Origin: an uncultured Planctomycetaceae bacterium
GTDB lineage: Bacteria > Planctomycetota > Planctomycetia > Gemmatales > Gemmataceae
Reading direction: 5' to 3'
NCBI GenBank assembly: GCA_937888715.1
Contig: CALARU010000381.1
Span: forward strand, 1-51,641
DNA length: 51,641 nt
The position numbers and the translations under genes are program-made. Positions 1-9,248 of this stretch are shown in pieces (position 1 is the first letter of the stretch; the number at the start of each line of letters is the position of its first letter). The notes beneath the pieces were generated by a model. It had not been told where the DNA came from, searched no databases, and was given only the letters and a program-made list of their open reading frames with translations.

Positions 1-744
1 ACGGGATTTTATATTCCATGTACATACTCGTTTCAAAATTACCAATCAGTTTTTGATATATATGGAGCAACCATATTAATTAATACTACTATTTTTGCAT
101 TAGAGGTTTCATTCTTTTCGATTTTATTTGGTTTTGGTTTTGCTATATTAATCCGCGAACTACCAAAACTATACCGAATTATCTGTTTTACCTGCTTACT
201 TTTACCAAAATTCATTAGCCCCCTAATAATTGTTTTTGGTTTACAACGACTATTTGGCAATCACGGTATAATCAATGCGTCATTAATTAGTACTCATCTA
301 ATCAATGAACCGGTAGATCTAATTAGGAATCATTTAGGTGCATTGATTGGAGAAATATTTTTAACTATTCCTTTCGTAACATTATTTTTATTTTCTCAAT
401 TAATCTCAATTGAGAAAGAAATCTATATCGCCGCTACAGGATTAGGCGCAAGTAATTATCAAGTTTTTAGAAAAATCACATTACCAATGTGCTACCCCGG
501 AATCATTACCATCTGGCAACTTTCCATCGCATGGAATTTAGGATCATTTTTAGGACCTTTATTTTTAGGTAACCCATCGAATACCACTATTTCTTGCGAA
601 ATTTATCACCAAGCATTTGAAATTGGAAATTGGCCCATGGCAGCAACTTGGTCAGTATTACTCACTGCAACCATAGTTGCATTTCTTATCTGTACAAAAC
701 TAACAATAGCATTGTGTTTAAAGAAACCTCAAAATGAAAAATAA
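1..744 (+). CDS. ABC transporter permease, PotB-like (5' end missing)
   Basis: Inner-membrane subunit of an ABC importer. The reading frame is open from the first base of the window, so the gene starts upstream and only about 247 residues are visible. Several hydrophobic segments are present. Near the end is the EAA loop that contacts the ATPase: it begins EIYIAATGLGAS and continues to the conserved LP...PGI part. This loop is the hallmark of binding-protein-dependent permeases. The gene overlaps the next permease by 11 bases, so the two are very likely translated together as a heterodimer. The split into two single-domain permeases with this spacing resembles the spermidine/putrescine, Fe(III) and thiamine importer group. 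The substrate cannot be told, because the binding protein and ATPase lie outside the window. Confidence 0.85.
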   Translation, partial: TGFYIPCTYSFQNYQSVFDIYGATILINTTIFALEVSFFSILFGFGFAILIRELPKLYRIICFTCLLLPKFISPLIIVFGLQRLFGNHGIINASLISTHLINEPVDLIRNHLGALIGEIFLTIPFVTLFLFSQLISIEKEIYIAATGLGASNYQVFRKITLPMCYPGIITIWQLSIAWNLGSFLGPLFLGNPSNTTISCEIYHQAFEIGNWPMAATWSVLLTATIVAFLICTKLTIALCLKKPQNEK

Positions 745-1531
745 GTTAAAAAGCATTATAATTACAAGCATTTCCTTCTTTTTAATTTTACCAATTATAA
801 CAAGCGCAAGTATTGCATTTTCACCTGACTCATTTTTAACCATTCCAACTAATAACTTGACTTTTAAATGGTTTTATGAATTTTTCAACCAAACACGTTG
901 GACCGATGCATTGCTACGTAGTTTAATAATGGCAATAGTTTCTACAATATTAGGTTTAACAACAGGATTACCATTAGCTTACGCAATGACAAGGTTAAAT
1001 ATTCCTTTGAAAGATATTATCCATGGAGTCATTATACTTCCGTTAATAATACCACCAATAATCATAGGTATAGGAGCACTTCCATTGTTTTATGCAATGC
1101 GACTTAACGGCACAATAATAGAAGTAGTTCTAATGCACAGTTGTTTGCTTTTACCAATCTTTTATTTAATATTAAAACACAAAATCCAGAGTATAAACCC
1201 AGAAATTGAAAAAGTCGCTATGGGGCTTGGTGCTGGAATATTCGAAACCTTGTGGCTCATCACTTTGCCATTATTATTACCAGCAATCGTAATATCTGGA
1301 ATATGTGGATTTTCCATTTCAATCAATGAAACAATGGTAGCGTTATTTTTAGCAGGGCCAACAAACGAAACAATCGCAACAATGACTTGGTCGCAATTAA
1401 AAGAAGCCCCAACACCAATAATCGTTGTGGCCTCGATAATTAATTTGATGGTTATTCTAATCTGCGCCTTGGCTATTAGATTTTTATTAATAAAATTTAT
1501 AAATAATAACAATCATACAAAAAGAATTTAA
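734..1531 (+). CDS. ABC transporter permease, PotC-like
   Basis: Second membrane subunit of the importer, 265 residues, the usual length for PotC-type permeases. The N-terminus is a signal-anchor helix ending near residue 28, followed by about five further hydrophobic segments. The EAA loop lies near residues 155-185 (EIEKVAMGLGAG, then LITLPLLLPAI), matching the family motif. The start ATG lies inside the end of the upstream permease gene, which suggests translational coupling. After the stop come about 50 bases and then the end of a convergent gene. The pairing with the upstream gene is clear; the transported compound is not. Confidence 0.88.
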   Translation: MKNKLKSIIITSISFFLILPIITSASIAFSPDSFLTIPTNNLTFKWFYEFFNQTRWTDALLRSLIMAIVSTILGLTTGLPLAYAMTRLNIPLKDIIHGVIILPLIIPPIIIGIGALPLFYAMRLNGTIIEVVLMHSCLLLPIFYLILKHKIQSINPEIEKVAMGLGAGIFETLWLITLPLLLPAIVISGICGFSISINETMVALFLAGPTNETIATMTWSQLKEAPTPIIVVASIINLMVILICALAIRFLLIKFINNNNHTKRI

Positions 1532-1583
1532 AGTCAATTCTATAGTTGTACAAATCACTAGAGGAAAATATATTACAATAGTC

Positions 1584-2693
1584 CTAATCAGCAGAAACTT
1601 TTTTCTGGTATTCAGACTTTAAATAAACAGGATCCAGTAATTTATCTTTAAATTGCCTAGCTCTAATTGGATCATTTTTAACTTTATCGAACAAGATAGA
1701 AAGATAGTAAAGCGACTTTGCATGCTCATCGGAATCTTGATTATAAAGTGTATCAACAATTAAAAATGCCCAAAAAGCTTCGGCCTCTTTATTTTTTTTC
1801 AAATAAAATTCGCCTAACAAATTAAAAGCTTTACCTCTAGTAAAAATCTCATCACTTAAACCAATAACTTTATTTAAATCAACTTCAATTGTATTTAATT
1901 TATCATTTAGTAAATTTGCTTGGGTTTTAACCAGAAGAACTTGGACTCGTCTTGGATCTCCTTCAGAAATCAAAGCTTCGACATCTTTTAATTTAGCTTC
2001 GGCTTCGGCCATCCTATTGGTCCGCAACAACAATTTAAGTACTAAAAAATCTGAATCAGTTTTAATATCTTTAGGAACATTAGGCAGTTTACCTATACCT
2101 TGATACAACTTTAACGCTGCATCAAAATTACCTTTAATTTCTTGCAATTCTGCTTCAATTTTAAACGAACTTAAAGTCATCCATGAATCTGGATTATCAA
2201 TTCGAACATTATTTAAAGACTTAATTGCATCAGGTAAAGCTTCAGGTTTTATTTTGGCTAAATCAGCTTTTATTTTTGCAATTCGAAAATTAAGATATTT
2301 TGAAAGTCTTAAATCAGATTTAACTTTTGGTAACAATTCCGATATATCTTTGATTGATTCTTCATAAAGTTTTAATCGATCAGACTCTTTTGTAGTTGAA
2401 AGATTAGCACGAACTTCTTTCCCTAATGCAATTTTTAATTCGATAGAACCAATTGCAGTGCTGGAGTAATTAACATTGATAATATCAACAGAAGGAATAA
2501 GCTTGGGGATGGGTTCTTTTTGAATTTTAATCAATAAACCTTTAATACTATCGCCTGTAATTAAACCGTTTAATTCGCTATCTCCTTTTTTAGTTTTATC
2601 AGCAAACTTCACAGAATCTTGGGCAAAGATTGAAAAAACAAAAAAGTTTAAAAAACAAAAACCCATGGTAAATCTAACAATAAAGCTTAACAT
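1584..2693 (-). CDS. Secreted TPR-like hypothetical protein
   Basis: Protein of 369 residues with an N-terminal signal peptide (hydrophobic residues about 3-23, cleavage likely after IFAQ). The mature part is almost entirely helical in character, with repeated Leu/Ala/Lys helices such as AEAEAKLKDVEAL and KNKEAEAFWAFLIVDTLY. This is typical of tetratricopeptide-like solenoids that hold protein complexes together outside the cytoplasm. The gene starts 2 bases after the stop of the larger TPR-like gene, and its Shine-Dalgarno site (GGGAG) lies inside the end of that gene, so the two form an operon. No catalytic motif was seen. The specific family was not recognised; a role in the cell envelope is inferred from export and fold only. 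Confidence 0.75.
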   Translation of the reverse strand: MLSFIVRFTMGFCFLNFFVFSIFAQDSVKFADKTKKGDSELNGLITGDSIKGLLIKIQKEPIPKLIPSVDIINVNYSSTAIGSIELKIALGKEVRANLSTTKESDRLKLYEESIKDISELLPKVKSDLRLSKYLNFRIAKIKADLAKIKPEALPDAIKSLNNVRIDNPDSWMTLSSFKIEAELQEIKGNFDAALKLYQGIGKLPNVPKDIKTDSDFLVLKLLLRTNRMAEAEAKLKDVEALISEGDPRRVQVLLVKTQANLLNDKLNTIEVDLNKVIGLSDEIFTRGKAFNLLGEFYLKKNKEAEAFWAFLIVDTLYNQDSDEHAKSLYYLSILFDKVKNDPIRARQFKDKLLDPVYLKSEYQKKVSAD

Positions 2694-2695
2694 TA

Positions 2696-5600
2696 TTATT
2701 TATCTCCCGTCTTGGTTGCTGATTTCCCAGCATCAGTTTTAGATCCAGAAATTACTCGTTTAGCTTTTAAAACTTCAAATGCTTCTTTAAGTTCTTTTTC
2801 ATTACCTAGCAAATCATCAAACCGTTTTTTAGAATCAATACTCCCAAAATCAGGTTGAGATATTTCAAGTTTTTCAATCAACCCAGCAGCATCTGAAATC
2901 CCTTTTGCCTTCCTTGCAGGATCAGTTGAAGTTGTACCGAATTTTAAAAGCCCAAAAACAACATGATAATAGGCTTCAAGATACTTCTCTTTAATTTGAT
3001 TGTCACTGGACCTACCTACCAAAGCCTTAACAATCCAATTCGCCATGGTTGATGAAAGACTGTACTTTTCTTGAGCCTCCACCAATTTTACTTTTTCCAA
3101 TAGGGTATCGATATCTTTGCCACCCCAACCAGGCATTTCTTTGGTACCAGTAATTTCATCCATCAATTTAGTAGCATCTTCATATTTTTTCAAATAGCGC
3201 AATTCTCTAGCTTGCTGGAGTTGAATCCCTCTATAAACAGCGGTCGCTTTAGCATCGTTGGGGTCCTTCGGTTTTTCGGCTTTTACAAGCAAATCCAAAG
3301 CTTTCTCATTCAGCCCCATGGTTGAATAGTTAAGAGAAATAAGTCTTAAAAGATCGTTAGCCATAGCCTTCTTTTTTGAAGAATCTTCCTTCGTTACATC
3401 GTCAAGAATAGTGGTAAACCCCTTGATTGCAATCTCCAGAGCTTTAGGGTCGCCTTTTTTACGAAGATCCTTGATTTGTTCGCCAATAAGAGAATTAAGC
3501 TGCAATAAAACAACATTTGCTGTTCCAGCAGCTTCGGCATCGGAAGTTAAATACTGGAGAGCTTTAACGACTTTACGCGCTTTTTCTGTATTCCCAATTG
3601 AAATATTCGCTTGTAAAGCCATGCCAAGCAATGCTGATCCAAGCTGCAAATTTTGTTTGATATCAGGCATTTTTCCTTCACTTGCCTTTTCAACCAAAGG
3701 GTCAAGTAATTTGGAAACGTCCGAAAGTTTTGATTGGCTAAAACTAGCATTCGCAAGGCCATAAAGTGCGAATAACTCAAGATTGCTAACATTGGTGGCA
3801 ATCGCTTTACGAATTTCCGTATCTTTAGTTTGATCCATATCAAGCCGATTATTAGGCTGGGCTAATTCAGCAGTCAAATTCAGTGAAAGTTTTTGTAAAT
3901 CAGCAAAACGTTTTGCAAGATAATATTCTCCACCAAGTTTTGCTTTGGCAATAAAGTAAACCTTGATCAACGAGGGATCCGAACCTTCTAAGGGTAAAAC
4001 AATTGATTCAAAAGCTTTAATAGCTTTGAGTCGATTTTTCCCGTCTTTAGTTTCCCCTTCTGCTGCAAGAGCTGCATTACCAAGCTCATACATACAAAAA
4101 GGAAATCCAGTATATGAAGGTGTAATCTGCTCTAATGTTGAAACTGCTTCAATGTATTTTTTATCCTTAACTAAAAACATTGCAATTTGATGACGAGCAC
4201 TATCGCCTGGTGTATCCGTTGGCCATCGTTCAATCATCATTTTTGCAAACAATGCCATATCATTTTTTGCAGATTTTATCATATCTTCTGTTGCGCCAGA
4301 TTTTTCTAATTCCCCAATTTTTTGAGTAAAAGAACCCAAAGCATAAAGAGAAGCGGTTGAAGCTTGAGAAGATCTAGGGTCATCAATAACAAATTGTTTA
4401 CCTACTGCAATTGCTTCATCAAATTGTTTTTCAGTAAAATAATAAAAAGTAAGCATTGCACGAGCGTTATTTACTTCAAACTGATTTAAGCCAGAACCTT
4501 TTTTCATGGTTTCTTTGGCTTCTTTAGTCTCAAGCCCTTGCTTAAGAGAAGCAATCACAGTCTCAGCATGTCCTTTTCTTTTCTTTTCTAAATCATCAGG
4601 ATTAGTATTTTTAGCCTCTTCAGCGACAATCTGAGAAATCTCATATTGGGCACGGATAAAACAATCTTCAAAAGATTTTAAATCTTGAACTTTTTTTGTA
4701 AAAGCACCTTGCTCCTTCATGAGACTAATCTTTAGATTTCTAGCCTCATCTGTATATTCATTTTCCGCCTGTTCAATTTCGGTTAACTGTTTACGAGCGA
4801 GCGTCAACAACTCGGATTTTCTTTGCGGATTGGTAGCAACCGCTTTACCCCGATATTGCTCAATATAACTTTTGGCAAGCAACATACGAATACCATAACC
4901 TTCAGGAGTTTTCACATACGCTTTATAATCATCAAGCCATTTGTTCCCATTAGTTTGAATAATTTTATCTACATCTTTTTCTGTAGGATCAGGGGCATCT
5001 TTAATTACTTGCAAAAAGAAATACTTTGCCAACCGTTTGGCATCATTAGCAGCTTTATTAGATGGAGAAACAGAAAGGATTTCGATTAATTTTGGTCTAG
5101 CTTTCTTGGGTTCACCATTTTCCATGAGAAAAAGGGCATACCATGCTTTAGCTATCCAAGTTTGAGCATCCGTCTCCCCACGATCAGCAAGTTTTTCCAT
5201 AGCCTTGATAGCTTCATTAATAATATTACCACGCAAAACCCGGTCTTTATCTTTACCAGTGTCAATAACTGACTTCGCTTCATCATAGAAAGAAAGAGCA
5301 AGATCCATTTCCCCGAGTGAAATTTTTTCGGCCAAAGATTTTGACTCTGCGAGTTCGGCAGGGGTCATCCCTGCAATAGTTATAAGTTTATCTTGCATTT
5401 CTTTGATTGCGCTTTTCATCTGCAACCTTGAATCAAGAATTAAAGCTTTTGCTTCGTTACCTTTAGCCACTTTTTCATCATTAGTTCGAAGTGAAGAAAT
5501 CTCAGAAATCTTTGTTTTCGCCATCTGAATAGATAACCTTGCAAGATCAAGTTTAGCTTCAGAAACCCTAGAACTCTTAGGATTGGCACTGATAAACTTT

Positions 5601-5890
5601 TTAATCTCAACCATTACTGCGAGGTAAAGTTTTTGTCTTCGGGCTTTATCTGGTTCCGCAATTGCTTTTGATAATTGAGTTTTAGCAATCTCAAGTGGAA
5701 TGATAACTTTTAATTCAGGAGAGGCCATTTTTTCAATAATTTTCAAATAATCCAAGGCGAGGTCAATATCTCCTCTCTTTCGTAATCCATCTACAAAATC
5801 CAAATCAATTCTATCTTTGACCGTTTGGGCAAAAACCAGAAAGGGTGTAATCAAAATCAAACAAAGAAAAATAGCAACAATTCGTTTCAT
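2696..5890 (-). CDS. Large secreted TPR-repeat protein
   Basis: Protein of 1064 residues with a clear signal peptide (MKRIVAIFLCLILITPFLVFAQ, given here as residues 1-22). The remainder is a long series of amphipathic helix pairs with TPR-like spacing, for example around residues 490-530, 570-610 and 850-880, including AIAVGKQF and YIEAVSTLEQI. Such solenoids act as scaffolds or chaperone-like docking surfaces. The C-terminus is Lys/Ser/Thr/Gly-rich and probably disordered. It is followed 2 bases later by the smaller TPR-like gene. No enzyme motif is visible. Long secreted TPR proteins are common in planctomycetes and mostly uncharacterised, so the function is left open. Confidence 0.75.
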   Translation of the reverse strand: MKRIVAIFLCLILITPFLVFAQTVKDRIDLDFVDGLRKRGDIDLALDYLKIIEKMASPELKVIIPLEIAKTQLSKAIAEPDKARRQKLYLAVMVEIKKFISANPKSSRVSEAKLDLARLSIQMAKTKISEISSLRTNDEKVAKGNEAKALILDSRLQMKSAIKEMQDKLITIAGMTPAELAESKSLAEKISLGEMDLALSFYDEAKSVIDTGKDKDRVLRGNIINEAIKAMEKLADRGETDAQTWIAKAWYALFLMENGEPKKARPKLIEILSVSPSNKAANDAKRLAKYFFLQVIKDAPDPTEKDVDKIIQTNGNKWLDDYKAYVKTPEGYGIRMLLAKSYIEQYRGKAVATNPQRKSELLTLARKQLTEIEQAENEYTDEARNLKISLMKEQGAFTKKVQDLKSFEDCFIRAQYEISQIVAEEAKNTNPDDLEKKRKGHAETVIASLKQGLETKEAKETMKKGSGLNQFEVNNARAMLTFYYFTEKQFDEAIAVGKQFVIDDPRSSQASTASLYALGSFTQKIGELEKSGATEDMIKSAKNDMALFAKMMIERWPTDTPGDSARHQIAMFLVKDKKYIEAVSTLEQITPSYTGFPFCMYELGNAALAAEGETKDGKNRLKAIKAFESIVLPLEGSDPSLIKVYFIAKAKLGGEYYLAKRFADLQKLSLNLTAELAQPNNRLDMDQTKDTEIRKAIATNVSNLELFALYGLANASFSQSKLSDVSKLLDPLVEKASEGKMPDIKQNLQLGSALLGMALQANISIGNTEKARKVVKALQYLTSDAEAAGTANVVLLQLNSLIGEQIKDLRKKGDPKALEIAIKGFTTILDDVTKEDSSKKKAMANDLLRLISLNYSTMGLNEKALDLLVKAEKPKDPNDAKATAVYRGIQLQQARELRYLKKYEDATKLMDEITGTKEMPGWGGKDIDTLLEKVKLVEAQEKYSLSSTMANWIVKALVGRSSDNQIKEKYLEAYYHVVFGLLKFGTTSTDPARKAKGISDAAGLIEKLEISQPDFGSIDSKKRFDDLLGNEKELKEAFEVLKAKRVISGSKTDAGKSATKTGDK

Positions 5891-6027
5891 GACTAACCCA
5901 ACCCTAGCATTAAAGGTAAAAACAACAGGATTGAAATCCGATTTTTCAAGAATATCTTCACTGTTTATTCATTATTTCAAACAGAAGTCCGCAGGTATAG
6001 CAAAAACCTGAAAAACATTTACAAAGT

Positions 6028-7923
6028 TTATTTCTTTTTAAAGTTTTTATCAGAGGAGATTGCGATACCAACATAACCAAAGGATTTTTCTGGTTCAGCA
6101 ACTTTGTACAAAGCATCCTTAAACCAAGTAAAATTTTTGGGATTCATACCAACATGGCGAAAAGCAATTGATTTGCTCAAAGAAGCAGATTCCATTTTGT
6201 TAGCATCCTCGAGGGTTGCAGAACTGATATCCTCTTTGGCAAGAAACGAAGCAAGTAAAAACCTGGATTTAATCTGTTTGTAATCTTTCATTGCCTGTGG
6301 GACTTTATCAGCAGCTTTTAACCAAGAATCAGATAAAATCTTTAAACTTTGAGAAATTTCAGTAAGTACTAAGTAGGATTGCACACTATCAACATTGGGC
6401 ATCACACCTTCACTAACAATACGATTCAATTCATCTTTAAGCACTAATACATCTTTGCCAAGAAATGATGCAAGTAATGAAACCTTGGACAAGCAATTTA
6501 AACGAAAAACCGCATCAGCGTTTTTAAAATTTGATGACCCAATTAAATTTTCCAATTTGTCATCGACCAAATTAACACAAAGCAAACAAAATATATCAAC
6601 ATCACTGTTCGAATCTTTAGAAAAAACAAAGGGCATAGGTTTTTCTTTTTCTGCGATAGTAAAAAATGCAGCAGCAAAAGGAGAAACAGGGGTACCTGGA
6701 GCAGAGGTGTAACGGGTTCGAATAGATTCCAAGATTTGCTTTGAAGCATCGATTTTCTGGGCATTAAACAACTCCATACCAACGACAGCTAAAAAATCAG
6801 AATGGTCATCAATTTTTTTATCTTTAGAAATAGCAGAACCAGAAAGAACTTGCGAAGCAAATGCAAGTGCACGATCTATTTCACCGCTAGCGATAAATGA
6901 AGCAGTGGCCTCTTTCAAAGCAATGAGTTTAATCTCAGGAATGGTAAAGGACTCGAAAGGTTGCTTTAAAAACTTCTGCACTTCATCCCATTTTAATTTT
7001 TTATTATCCCGAACATCATCTTTCCCCCCACCCAATTCGATTATGGCTCTGCATAATTCGAGTAATGCAAAATCTTTTTCATACAAAGAGCTAGCTTTAT
7101 CTAATGAAGCTAAAGCTGTTTGCAGAGTTTTTTTTATTTTTGAAGCAGGAATATCAGGAGATTCTGCCAAGCGATAAGTGGCAACACCAGCAAGGAGAAC
7201 AGCCTTAATTTCACCAGTAGAGTTAGCAAGTTCGCCACTTTTTATACTAAGTTCGATTTTGGCAATTTGTGCATCTTCATTAACTTTGCCACGATAGGAA
7301 CTATAATAAATAAACCCTAATAATCCAGAAATGATTAAAACTAAAACCATTACAGTGCGTTTAATTTTTTCAGCACGCGTTAAAGGCTCATACTCCTCGA
7401 CAATAGCACCAGCCTCGAGCAAGGCATCGCGGGAAACGGTATCCATGGTAGAATTCCATGTACCTTCAAGCTCGGGTTCTTCTTTTCTTAAAGCACCAGA
7501 AGGCCGTTTATCAGGTTGCTTTTTCCAATCTGGGCCAGATGTTTTTACAACTGCTGGCATAGGAACCTTAAGAATTCTCCTACAACCGGGACAGGGGGCC
7601 TGCTTTCCACCTAAATCGATTGGGAGCGAAACTTTTTCATCACAAAAAGTACATTCAAACTGAATGAATTGAGGAACTGCATCTTCTACTTGTTTAGTTT
7701 CTTCAAGTGCTAATGCCGCCATCGCTTCAATATCTTGTTCTGCCTGGCTTTTAGTTTTAACCGAAGTTTGGGGAGGGGGCATTTCGAGAAGTACACTACC
7801 TGCTGGTAAAGCAGGTACGATTAACGGAACTTTGCAAGTAGGGCAAGGAATAGTTTTACCTGCAAACTTATCTGCAGCTTTAAATTTTTTATTACAAGAT
7901 TTACAAGTAAACTGAACAGGCAT
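6028..7923 (-). CDS. Double zinc-ribbon, single-pass membrane protein
   Basis: Protein of 631 residues. Two zinc ribbons sit at the N-terminus: Cys7/Cys10 with Cys27/Cys30, and Cys91/Cys94 with Cys111/Cys114. Each has the pattern CxxC...PCPxC typical of the MJ0042-type ribbons frequent in planctomycete proteins. A transmembrane helix follows at about residues 190-207. The remaining 420 residues are helical with TPR-like character and would lie outside the cytoplasm if the ribbons are inside. The start ATG is preceded by GGGAGG about ten bases away. The domain order suggests a sensor or anchoring protein that links a cytoplasmic metal-binding head to a periplasmic helical region. No kinase or enzymatic domain is present, and the role is unknown. 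Confidence 0.72.
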   Translation of the reverse strand: MPVQFTCKSCNKKFKAADKFAGKTIPCPTCKVPLIVPALPAGSVLLEMPPPQTSVKTKSQAEQDIEAMAALALEETKQVEDAVPQFIQFECTFCDEKVSLPIDLGGKQAPCPGCRRILKVPMPAVVKTSGPDWKKQPDKRPSGALRKEEPELEGTWNSTMDTVSRDALLEAGAIVEEYEPLTRAEKIKRTVMVLVLIISGLLGFIYYSSYRGKVNEDAQIAKIELSIKSGELANSTGEIKAVLLAGVATYRLAESPDIPASKIKKTLQTALASLDKASSLYEKDFALLELCRAIIELGGGKDDVRDNKKLKWDEVQKFLKQPFESFTIPEIKLIALKEATASFIASGEIDRALAFASQVLSGSAISKDKKIDDHSDFLAVVGMELFNAQKIDASKQILESIRTRYTSAPGTPVSPFAAAFFTIAEKEKPMPFVFSKDSNSDVDIFCLLCVNLVDDKLENLIGSSNFKNADAVFRLNCLSKVSLLASFLGKDVLVLKDELNRIVSEGVMPNVDSVQSYLVLTEISQSLKILSDSWLKAADKVPQAMKDYKQIKSRFLLASFLAKEDISSATLEDANKMESASLSKSIAFRHVGMNPKNFTWFKDALYKVAEPEKSFGYVGIAISSDKNFKKK

Positions 7924-7980
7924 AGACCAAAAGCCTCCCGATTCAACTTAAATAAAAGAAAGACTCAAGGGGTTAAGTTT

Positions 7981-9135
7981 TCATCGAATCACAGGAAGTG
8001 CAAATTTCTTTTCATGGGTACCAAGCCCTTTTTCCACTATCAAGTTTCCACTTTGAGCTTCTTCAATTTCCCATTTTTCAACTTCTTCAAGAAGAGCATC
8101 CACCATTTCGCTTTCGAGGACATGGCGTACAATTTCGCCTCTTTTAAAGATAACGCCTTTACCATTACCAGCTGCAATACCTAAATCTGCTTCCCGAGCT
8201 TCCCCAGGGCCATTAACAATACAGCCAAGGATACTAATTTTAATCGGAGTCGTTTTTCCTGCGAGCCGTTTTTCAACTTGAGCAATAATTCCTTCGAGAT
8301 CAATTTCAAGCCGGCCACATGTAGGACATGCGATAAGTTCAGGTTTTCGGACGCGCCTTTGGGTTGCTTGAAGAATATCAAACGCTGCTTGAATTTCTGG
8401 AACAGGATCGCCCAATAAACTAATTCGAATGGTATCCCCTATGCCATCAAGCAGCAATGGAGCCAATCCACAGGCAGATTTAGTAACGGCGTAGGGCGGT
8501 TTGCCAGCTTCGGTTATACCAATGTGAGTTGGGTAATCTGCTTGTTTTGCAAACATGCGATAGGCTTCAACAGCCGTAAGAACATCGCTTGATTTTAAAG
8601 AAACAATAATATTTTTCACACCCTCAGATTCAGCTATTTCAAGATATCGAAGCGCACTTTCAACCATCGCAGGAGGGCAGGGGAACCCATATTTTTCAAC
8701 AAGTTCTTTTTCCAAACTTCCTGCGTTAACACCAATACGAATGGGTAAACCTTTATCCTTGGCTTTTCTAAGAACTTGCCTATATCGATCATAACCACCA
8801 ATATTACCTGGATTAATACGGATTTTATCAATCGGATGATCCATTGCTTGAAGGGCCATTTTGTAATCAAAATGAATATCACAGATCAGAGGGATACCAA
8901 TTTTTTTTCGAATCTCCCCTAAAGCATGAGCATCTTCAGCCTTAGGCACAGTAACTCGAACTAATTCACAACCAGCTTCTTCAAGGGCATGAATTTGCTT
9001 AATTACTTCTTCCACAAAGTGGGTATCGGGAGTGGTCATCGATTGAACAAGAATCGGATTATTACCACCAATCACACGATTGCCAATCATTACTTCACGA
9101 GTTTTATGCCTAGTAAAAGTATGCTTATAAGACAT
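7981..9135 (-). CDS. ispG: 4-hydroxy-3-methylbut-2-enyl diphosphate synthase
   Basis: Cytoplasmic iron-sulfur enzyme of the MEP isoprenoid pathway. It reductively opens 2-C-methyl-D-erythritol 2,4-cyclodiphosphate to HMBPP. The protein has 384 residues, close to the short bacterial form. The N-terminal TIM barrel is followed by the [4Fe-4S] domain with Cys270, Cys273 (ACPTCGR) and Cys305 (GCIVNGPGE), plus Glu312. These are the same positions as the cluster ligands known in the E. coli enzyme. Other signature stretches are IRINPGNIG and GITEAG. The start has AGGA ten bases upstream. It lies between mnmE and the zinc-ribbon gene, all on one strand, but gaps of 113 and 57 bases make a shared transcript uncertain. 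It indicates that the organism uses the MEP route. Confidence 0.97.
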   Translation of the reverse strand: MSYKHTFTRHKTREVMIGNRVIGGNNPILVQSMTTPDTHFVEEVIKQIHALEEAGCELVRVTVPKAEDAHALGEIRKKIGIPLICDIHFDYKMALQAMDHPIDKIRINPGNIGGYDRYRQVLRKAKDKGLPIRIGVNAGSLEKELVEKYGFPCPPAMVESALRYLEIAESEGVKNIIVSLKSSDVLTAVEAYRMFAKQADYPTHIGITEAGKPPYAVTKSACGLAPLLLDGIGDTIRISLLGDPVPEIQAAFDILQATQRRVRKPELIACPTCGRLEIDLEGIIAQVEKRLAGKTTPIKISILGCIVNGPGEAREADLGIAAGNGKGVIFKRGEIVRHVLESEMVDALLEEVEKWEIEEAQSGNLIVEKGLGTHEKKFALPVIR

Positions 9136-9248
9136 ATGAATGGAGTCCTTTCAATACGAATAGCCGCAGATCTTCCATAGCTTGAAGTATATACGAAAAT
9201 AAACATCATCCCAAACACAAACATAAGCTAAGTTGATGCAAGTACCAA

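Noticed and set aside
5950-6027. CAGGT...ACCTG hairpin after the zinc-ribbon gene
   Set aside because: Only five pairs with a nine-base loop and no U tract after it.
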